From positions 374,332,166-374,396,165 of the forward strand of contig NC_080672.1 in assembly GCF_030247195.1 (NCBI RefSeq): 64,000 nucleotides of DNA, written 5' to 3'. The translations under genes and the position numbers were made by a program. Origin of the DNA: Topomyia yanbarensis. Lineage: Eukaryota > Arthropoda > Insecta > Diptera > Culicidae. Shown here one piece after another: positions 56,177 through 64,000 of this stretch. The notes below the pieces were generated by a model. That model was not told where the DNA came from. It made no database searches and worked only from the letters and a program-made list of their open reading frames with translations. Each line of letters opens with the position of its first letter. Position 1 is the stretch's first letter.

Positions 56177-59100
56177 GACGCGTGTGAGTGCCACTTTTGT
56201 TTACATTATTAGTAAAAATTCTGAATATAGTTAACCGAAATAGAAGCGTCAGATGTCTTGTCTGAATCGTTTGTACCATTTATGAGTTTCAATATCTTCA
56301 ATCTCAAACTTTAAAAATCGTTTTGATCGAAATGTACTAAATGACGCAACAGTGACGAAATATCACTGGAGGAGGAAAAGTGTTAGTAGGGATAGGAATT
56401 CCACTGAAAATTATTCTGAAACTCGCGCGGGATATAAAATTTATGAGTCTCTGGACGTCCGATCATCAGGATACTCATAAAATGCTTAAAAGTTTAGTTT
56501 AGGAACATCACAGTAAATAATGCGAAAATGTCGAAAAAACATGCAAAATAGATTTTTTTAAAATATTTTTATAGTAGGAAAACTAGCAAAATGAAATGAA
56601 AAAATAGTCTCGAAGAAATTAATTACAAGTAATAAACAAATTAATGCTACAACTGAAAAACTATGTAGAGAACATGAAATAATTTTGAGCGGCCTAAAAT
56701 AAGTATTAACCGTACCAAATACTTGTCACTAATGTCGATTCCGCTCGAAGCGAAACTGAGGTAGACTCGAACCCCGGTGGGGGCTAGAAACCACCTACGA
56801 CTCGGGTTCAAGCTAAACGGCATAAGGTGGCTCGTATTTCGATTGGCATCGCGAGAAGTGACCGTCTATAAGTTTATGAATAAAAAATCACGATTTCGTG
56901 AACTGAACGATTAACGAGAACCGTGACCTAGTTCCTGAAATTATGGATAATGAATCTCGTATTCACGAAACTATTCGTGTTTTCAAATAACTAGTTAGGG
57001 CCAAAAATATACATGGCGTTATATTCCAATGTTTGATCGCGTTACTGCAGTTGTTTCCTGGAGATAGTTTTCGTTATGATTTTTGTTGATAATTTGGAGA
57101 TACACTGGTTCGTATAAAGTATATCAACTAAAAGAACCGGCATTTAAACAATGTTCATGATTTCAGCTTTGTCGCGTTGCTCGTAATTGCTATAATGTAC
57201 CGTAATATTTTATTCATGACTTTACTATCAGGTTCTTCCTGCAGAATAGCGCGATTTATGTTCATGAGTTGATGACCTTACTCGAGATTTTCGTTATTTA
57301 TATTTTGTTATCTTGATATTTTAGTTAGAAGTAGTGAATTGTGTTCATGATTTCAAGATCTTAGTCAAGATTTTCGTAAATTATTTGCACGTTATCGTGA
57401 TATTTTATTCTTGACTCTCGAATTTGACACGTGGATCAATGTTACTCATGCTCATGTTTAATTACAATCGGATTTTTTAGTAGGAGTAACGTGACAACAT
57501 GAACTAAATCATAAAAGTGTTACTAGTTCGCTATATCTTTTGTGAACTATATCACGAACACGATTTGCGGCTCTATAATGTACTTTTGGTGCTCAGCGCA
57601 GTTTTCGTTTTCTGTCCGGACATCATATTGAACCTTATCAAATGATTAGCGATATTCGAGTTCTTAATAGTTTTCTGGTATCTGTTGCTCGAACCTATTA
57701 CAGTAACTAGAAGCTGAAGTTGCATGAAATTGAAAATGATTAGAGGATGTCTATTAAAATTACAAGCGCTCAAGATAGATCGTGAGTCATGTACTATGAA
57801 CTAGTACACGGATCCATGAATATTTCGATATTGTGAACCATTTAAGGAGCACGAATGGTCAGTCGTGAATATTAAACTAGGAATATGAACCATTTCACGA
57901 CTACATGAATAACATATTAAAATTTTGTGAAATATTTCAAGGGCATGTATGATCATGCGTGACTATTATACTAGGAATCATGAATCGGTTCACGTTTATG
58001 ATTTTGTGAACTATTTCACGAGCACGAATGGCGAGTTATGACTAACATACTGGGAATCAGGAGTCAGAATCAGTTCCTGAGTATATGCCAGTTGTTTAGC
58101 GTTCATGCAAGAGGTGTGACTTTTTGGATTTTGTGTCTAACTAGCGTCAATTTGGTGCTGGTTTGGACTAACTAGCATTAAGTTGGTTTTAGTTACTGGA
58201 TAGGAGAATCTGAAACACTAAAAAATAATAGTTAATATTTTAAAATTTTGTGAACTATTTCACGAACACGAATGACTAATTTGCGTGAACTCATGAATCA
58301 GTTCACGTAAACTTGATTAATATTTTATGATGTTATGAACTGTTTCAAGAGCGCGGATAATGAATTGTGACTACCATATTGGGAATCATGAACATGAAAT
58401 GTTTTGATTTTGTGAACAACAAGGAAAATTGAACGTAATTATAAAATACATGATTTTTGTTTACAGTCCTGTTTTTGTAACGTTAAAACGTGATTGTTCC
58501 AGAATTCATGGCAATTTATTCACGATTTTTCCCCCGTCTAGGAGTTCTGTATCAGAGGTGAATGGCCACATGTTGCATAATGATACTGCTTTGTCTTAGG
58601 AATTGGCGATGTCGATGCGATTTTTTCAAAATTGATCTTTTTGTCACGAAACATCGATTTTTTTTATCCGATTTTTTTGGCCGAATTTTTGACATCAATT
58701 TTGTTAACTTAAAAAAATCTATGTGGCAAAATTGATTTTTCTTCCAAAAATTCTCAGTGATAAAGATACGATTTTCTTACTTTCTTCTTTCTTGTCTCGA
58801 AGAATCGATTTTTTTCATCCGATCTTTCCCGCTCCGATGTTTGGCAGCATGGATTTTTATTATATAAAAAAAATCGTTGCAGCAATATCAATTTTATTTA
58901 TCGAAATGCCCATGACTACTTTGTCTACCTTTATTTTTACTATAAACTTTTTACAAAAGTCCCGAATAATACTCCTTCGTTTTAAACCTGTCGTAGTTTA
59001 TGGATGAACCATAAAGCCACAAACAAACCTTCGGAATCCAACTAACAATCTACAATTGAACCGACGACAAGAAATCTAGACTTTTTAATACACCATGAAA

Positions 59101-61429
59101 TTAAATTTGGCCGAATTCATTAGGCTAAGAAAGTTAGGTCAAACTCTGATAAAATCTTGGGGCAGACCAAATGGAGGGCTAAAAAAACGAATCTTCACTG
59201 AAACAGTTTCATAAGAAGGAATAAAATATAAAAGTACCGTTTTTTCAGCGTTCCGATATTGTCAGCTCAAAATACCAAAGCGATGACAAAATCGGATCAT
59301 TACTATAAGTATATTTTTGATGGCACCGTGTTTTTCGGCACGATTTGCATCATCATCCTTCGTTACGGGAAAAGTGATTTGATAATAAAGAAACGTTCAA
59401 ATTGCTAGCGCTGAAGCTGAGTCAAATTCATCAGTTTGTCAGTTTACGCCTCAAACGCCAATAATAAAAACTCAGCGATTTTTGTTTGTGCTACACAATT
59501 TAGCATATCTCATTTTGAACTTCGTAGAACAAGGTGTAATAGCAAAGCCAATCACTATAGGAAAATCTATGTGATTAGGTCATAATCCGAGATAAATTGG
59601 TGTTCGTTTCTGGCAATCATTCCCATCAGCTTCACCTCTTAACCAAATTTCTGTTCATGTTCCGATCCGACTCGCCACCGCTTTTGCATGGCATTATTAC
59701 AATACCGCCAATAAAACTAATTCCACCGGTTGGCGGCTCCTTCTCTACACGAAACGAATCAGAAGATCTATGGGAAACTGGAGTTAACTCGCCATGACTG
59801 ACGAAGATGCATTCCCGAAAAGTAAGTTGTTTGAAATAGACTTTTAATATACAAACATCCAAATGATCCCCTCTGCTTTCAAGTCATTCGTCGGCAGTTA
59901 GATTTCGAACTGTGGGTGCTTTACCATCATCGTGAATCTCTGGGTTGTATCATGTCATTAGCTCTGCTCATCTTGATGGCGGATGGGTTTCTTTTTATCC
60001 ATGTCTCCTTCCACCTTCCAGTAGCTCACGTGATCGTCCAGCACGATTAGTACCACTCAATCACCTCATAAAAGTCACTTTACTAACAATAAAAAGAAAC
60101 ATACACGCGAGTATGTTTTAGTTTGTTCAGTTGTACTTCAGTTGGAGGTTGGAGGTGAGATATGCAGCAGCAACCACGTGTACAACCTTTTGACCGACGA
60201 AACCAGGGTACTGTGGTAATATGACGGGGTAAAATGTATAATAGAGTAACTCTGCCCAGTGTCAAGGTTCCGGATGCATGCATTGGTGTCTAAATCAATT
60301 GTTGGATGATACCAAAGTTTCCGTCTAAGCAGTTAAATGTTCCGTCTGACATCAAAAAGATCAAGTAATTTTATAAATCATAAATGTCAAAAATTCCCTA
60401 ATCACTGCATCATTTTACTAGACGTGCCACGTTTTACACCGTTTACCCCGCGCACCATTCAAATTAATGTATGTACTTGCATAACACTCGAATCCAGCCA
60501 AAATGCTCGTAACAAATTGAAGCACAGCTAGACCATGCTGACTCCACAAACTCGAGGTTTGAGGTTTCAATCGTCAGCGCATTTTCTGTTGTTAGTTTAT
60601 TTCAACGCTGCTCGCTTTTTCGGCTCGCTGCGATGTCTTACCCCTTCCCCCGGTCACGTCGAACAGCGTGTTGCTACTGATTTCTAGCAAACTACCGGAA
60701 AAAGAATAATTTTAAATGTGGATTACACTTCCTCGATGCGTAGATGCCGCTGGTTGTCTGGTTTTCGGAGCCTTTTGGAGTGTTGGTAGTTACAATTTTA
60801 CCGCAATTGGATCGAAAGTGCGTACGGGTGGGCTTTCCAAAGGGCGAATTGTTTCACCCAACATGTTTTGAATTAATTACAATTTTTTTTTCTGGATGAA
60901 GCTTCTTCCTCAGGACTTTGCTTACAACGTTTTTTTGGAGGTTTTTATTCTCTTTCCGAAAATATACGATTTTAATTGCTGACCGATCGAAACAAACTTT
61001 CCTCTTCCATCCACAGTTCAAGCGTGGCATACATCTACATATTTGATTGCCTCTTTTTGGGCTGTACATCAAGCGCAGACACGTTGAAGATAAGAGCTCA
61101 ATCGAAAAGAAGCAACATGGAATTAAACGTACGAACCATAAAGATAGGGAAAAGGCCAAAGCGCAGACAGGCTAAAAGTCCTTCAGAACAGATTTTTTTC
61201 TTGTTTTGCCCATTTCGTTTTGAGCAGGGAGTGATTATTCTAGAATCATTCCAACCAGTGTTGTAAGAGCGAGGGATTTAATTCACGACTGAAAGTAGTT
61301 AAATGATTTTTTGAATTTCTTACAAATGAAATGAATAGGATTCGCTCAATTTTTGAAAACTTTTACGAAATTCAATTTTCCCATATAATTAGAAAGCTTA
61401 TAAAAATGGCTTCCCAACAAGCTATAGAT
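56177..61429. other. Unassigned region with degenerate CACGAA/TTCGTG repeats
   Basis: From about 56880 to 58420 words such as TTTCACGAACACGAATG, TCATGAATC and GTGAACTATTTCACG recur in diverged form, suggesting an old tandem or palindromic repeat. 58545-58595 is the inverted partner of 45735-45790. Short frames (58723-59007, 60854-61159, 60976-61266) have no recognisable domain. No gene can be supported. Confidence 0.4.
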
Positions 61430-62140
61430 TGTCAAATTGCATCACGGACAAAACGCTGCAGAAAATAACCTTTTTGGTATTTTCTCTTGAAAATTTGGGT
61501 GGTGTATTGTTTACACTGTATTTTTATCGCTGTCGTTTTTTCGAAAGTTGGGAAAATGGCGTCACCCGAAAAGCAACGCCGCGAATTGATTTTGCGCAAG
61601 CACCTCATCAAGCGGAATCCCGATGCTTCGGTCAGGGATGCGACCAAAAAGTTAAGTCTGTCCAAGTCTTTCGTTCAGAGAGCCAAGGACTGAGAGCAAC
61701 CGCATACGTACAAAGTACAGAAGACTCCAAATCGTGACGAACGGTTAAATACTGCAAGAAGGTCACGGGCCCGGAAACCTAACGGCTGACGAGGCTTCAT
61801 TATCTCATCATGGAAGACTTGCGGCAGCTTCTGGGGCTACTGTTCTTCACCGCCCAGCACGAGGTTGATATTCCAGAGAAAGGAAGGAAGCAGAAACTTT
61901 CAGTTTTCCAATTAATACATGGTTTGACAAGCGATCTGCTCGTGTGACAAACGGAGTGCGCTGTTCGTGACTACCGGGACTGTAAACGAAGAGATCTACC
62001 CCAAAGGGTGTCTACAGAAGCGTCTGTTCCTACGGTCTTCTGGCAGGATCAAGCTTCGCGCCATTATCCAAATATTGTCTTGAAGTGATACGAAGCCAAC
62101 GGGGTCACTTTATTACCCAAGGACATGAACCTCCCCCAGG
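61430..62140 (+). pseudogene. ITmD37E-like Tc1/mariner transposase relic
   Basis: From the ATG at 61556 the plus strand encodes MASPEKQRRELILRKHLIKR and ASVRDATKKLSLSKSFVQRA, the N-terminal helix-turn-helix DNA-binding part of mosquito ITmD37E-like transposases, then a stop. Further fragments follow in other frames: TYKVQKTPNRDER, QAICSC, SALFVTTGTVN, and YEANGVTLLPKDMN. Several catalytic blocks are deleted or frameshifted. The 130 bp before the ATG resembles 18690-18850 (minus), linking it to the TIR element there. Confidence 0.85.
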
Positions 62141-64000
62141 CCCGACGAGAGGGGGGGTCAGGGGGGGCAACTGCCCCGGGGCCCGGGTCTAGTTTGGGGG
62201 CCCGCTTTTTTAAATGAAAATAAAATATATAGGTAGAAAGAGAAGAAAAACTTAATATGCTAATACAAAAGACTATACTTAATTGTAATATCTTTATATT
62301 CATGTCCCTTATGACGAATTTCGCGCCAACTCGAACAAATGTTGATAGCATCCTCTCATATTTTAATGAAACTTTCTGTACATGAAAAATTTGTCACAAA
62401 AAGCCACTTTGCATACTTTGTTTTTCCAAAAATGATCTGACTGTCTTTTGAAAAGGGCCAAACTTTTTTTTTGTCAATTTTTTTCAAATAGTTGTAGTCT
62501 AAATCAAATCTGACAAATCCTACAAAAAATGTTGTAGGAGTGATTTTCACAAAATTAGTCAATTTTTTTAATAAAAATGTTGAAAAAAATCCTTCATCGA
62601 CTCCTACACTGAAAAAAAAATCAATTTAAAAATTTAAAGTCGATTTCCAAAAAAAAAAATTTAAAAGAAAACGAAATTTAGTTCCAAGATAGATAATTAT
62701 GTTCCCTACCTACCGTCAAAATTTCAAGTTGGGCACTTTCAAGGAAAAAAAGTTAATTGAAAAAAACTTTATCTTTATCCTTACTGATTTTTTTTCAGTG
62801 TTTTTTTTTATCGAAAACTGAACCAATGAAAGTCATAATCATCTCAGAATTCATTTTACCAACTGCTAGTTGCCTGATACATGCAAAAAGTATCAGTAAC
62901 GAATTTGGTATATATTCATAACAAAGTTGAATGAAGACTGAAAGACTGGAAGACTGGAAGATTGGAAGACTGGAAGACTTCAGTTCATTTGTTCATCTCA
63001 AAAATGATAAATTTTATGAAAATATTCACAAACTTTTCTAAAATTTATTTTAGAAGCATTTAAAAAAAAAATTTATGATAGAGCAGCAGCACAATGCAAA
63101 AATAAGAAAAACTTCGCAAGCTTGTGTAGATTCTAGTCAAAGTATGAATTAAGTGCAAAATGGCATTTTTTGCAAAATCCCATGGAAAAGGACCCTGTGA
63201 TCCTATTGGTGGCACTCCCAAGCGAATAGCAAAAGGAGCCAGTTTGAATTTACGTAAAGGCATAAACCAATGATTTTATTACATCACACTTATAATATTT
63301 TGGAAGCACATTTTTCAGTGAAATAAACAAGTATAAGTTAATAAAAATATATTGATATTTGGCGGAGTTATGACTTTTTCCCCGAAACCATTTTTTATTT
63401 AAGAGGTTTGCGGTGATCACGATTGAAGACCAACAGATTATCTAAAATCCCAAAACTCAAAAAATTTCATTAGTATATGATAATTCCTCATACCTTAACG
63501 ATTAGTTGAATAAAGAATAATTTTTTCCTGCATTCGACAACGTTTTCAGAAAAAAATCGCTGTTTTAAGCTCTAAAAATTGTACTAAAAAATTCCTATTC
63601 ACGAAACCAAAATTTAAGCATAAAAAGGGAATAGTTAAAGTACGAGAAAAATTAATTACGATCAATTGAAAAAAAAATAAGAAAATCGATTGAGTAGATT
63701 TTTGGTAATCGTGATCACGGAAAAACCATTTTTAGTAAAACAACATTTCGAGATAATCGACTTTAAAATTTCAAATTACCACTGCTCTTGGTAGACGAAG
63801 CGCGCTTGGAAGCGCTGTAACTTTCAATCTATTTCTCGGATCTCTATTAAAATAATTAAAATAATCATCTCGTCAGTAACTAGCACCATCTTGGTGTCTA
63901 GCTAGACGATGTATATAAAACTAGTACCCGAATTAGCACTAGTTAGACACAAAAAATTCCAAACAGAATTCGAAACACAAAAAAGCAAAACTTAATTTAA
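62141..64000. other. Unassigned AT-rich tail of the window
   Basis: A GC homopolymer-like patch (about 62124-62206: GGGGCCCGGG and G runs) truncates the transposase relic. About 62937-62978 has five copies of GAAGACTGGAAGATTGG-like 8-mers. Near 63880, AACTAGCACCATCTTGG matches motifs at 49151 and 58145. No gene. Confidence 0.45.

Noticed and set aside
56750..56850. Second tRNA-like segment with GGGGTTCGAGTC on the minus strand
   Set aside because: Only box B-like sequence; acceptor and D arms could not be built.
60854..61266. Possible host exon near a TTCCATCCACAG acceptor-like site
   Set aside because: The frame is short, has no recognised domain and meets a stop before any donor; not supported.
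62609..62802. MITE with CACTGAAAAAAAA ends
   Set aside because: The ends are mostly A/T runs and no target duplication was found.

Overview
The window looks like a mosquito nuclear genome, most likely Aedes. One host exon with GT-AG splice sites is embedded in transposon debris. The supporting families are Tc1/mariner relics that resemble the mosquito ITmD37E group, a CCHC-gag/endonuclease/RT/RNase H retrotransposon of the I clade, Jockey-like, R1-like and L2/CR1-like LINE fragments, and many short inverted-repeat elements. Species assignment is inference from repeat content. No rRNA gene, functional tRNA gene or CRISPR array was seen.

Layout. 1-10.5 kb: a 154-bp satellite, a hAT-like element nested inside a TTA-flanked MITE, an R1-like RT relic with a repetitive 3' region, a Jockey-like ORF1 relic and two copies of an AT-rich TIR family. 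10,823-14,442 (minus) is the only convincing host coding exon. It encodes about 1,207 residues of a charged, low-complexity protein with both splice sites visible and a MITE only 21 bp beyond the donor. 15.5-22 kb: a composite GATCGCG-rich repeat with nested insertions, a mariner-like TIR element carrying a hAT MITE, and a foldback element. 22-26.7 kb: an L2/CR1-like LINE split by a 2.5-kb retroposon cluster. 29.7-34.7 kb: a hAT element with a perfect 8-bp target duplication, a 1.26-kb foldback and a second copy of the composite repeat. 36-41.3 kb: MITEs, two mariner transposase relics and a 2.6-kb palindrome with a piggyBac-like MITE in one arm. 42-43.8 kb: a TA-flanked element that hosts a hammerhead-ribozyme retrozyme-like insertion. 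46.3-48.6 kb: a second copy of the retroposon from the 25-kb region, interrupted by a MITE and by a Jockey-like ORF1. 50.1 kb: a tRNA-derived SINE. 50.8-56.2 kb: a nearly intact I-clade retrotransposon with 13-bp target duplications. 61.4-62.1 kb: another mariner transposase relic.

The strongest unusual signal is at 42,157-42,987. Three complete hammerhead ribozyme motifs (two direct, one inverted) and a truncated fourth sit in an 831-bp insertion with a 12-bp target duplication. The two direct ribozymes delimit a 344-nt monomer, the layout expected of a retrozyme or of a non-autonomous Penelope-like element. Stem I is a continuous 14-bp helix and a difference between copies preserves pairing.

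The elements do not form a pathway. The window is best read as host introns or intergenic DNA in which successive insertions, many datable relative to each other by nesting and by empty sites, have accumulated around one long exon.
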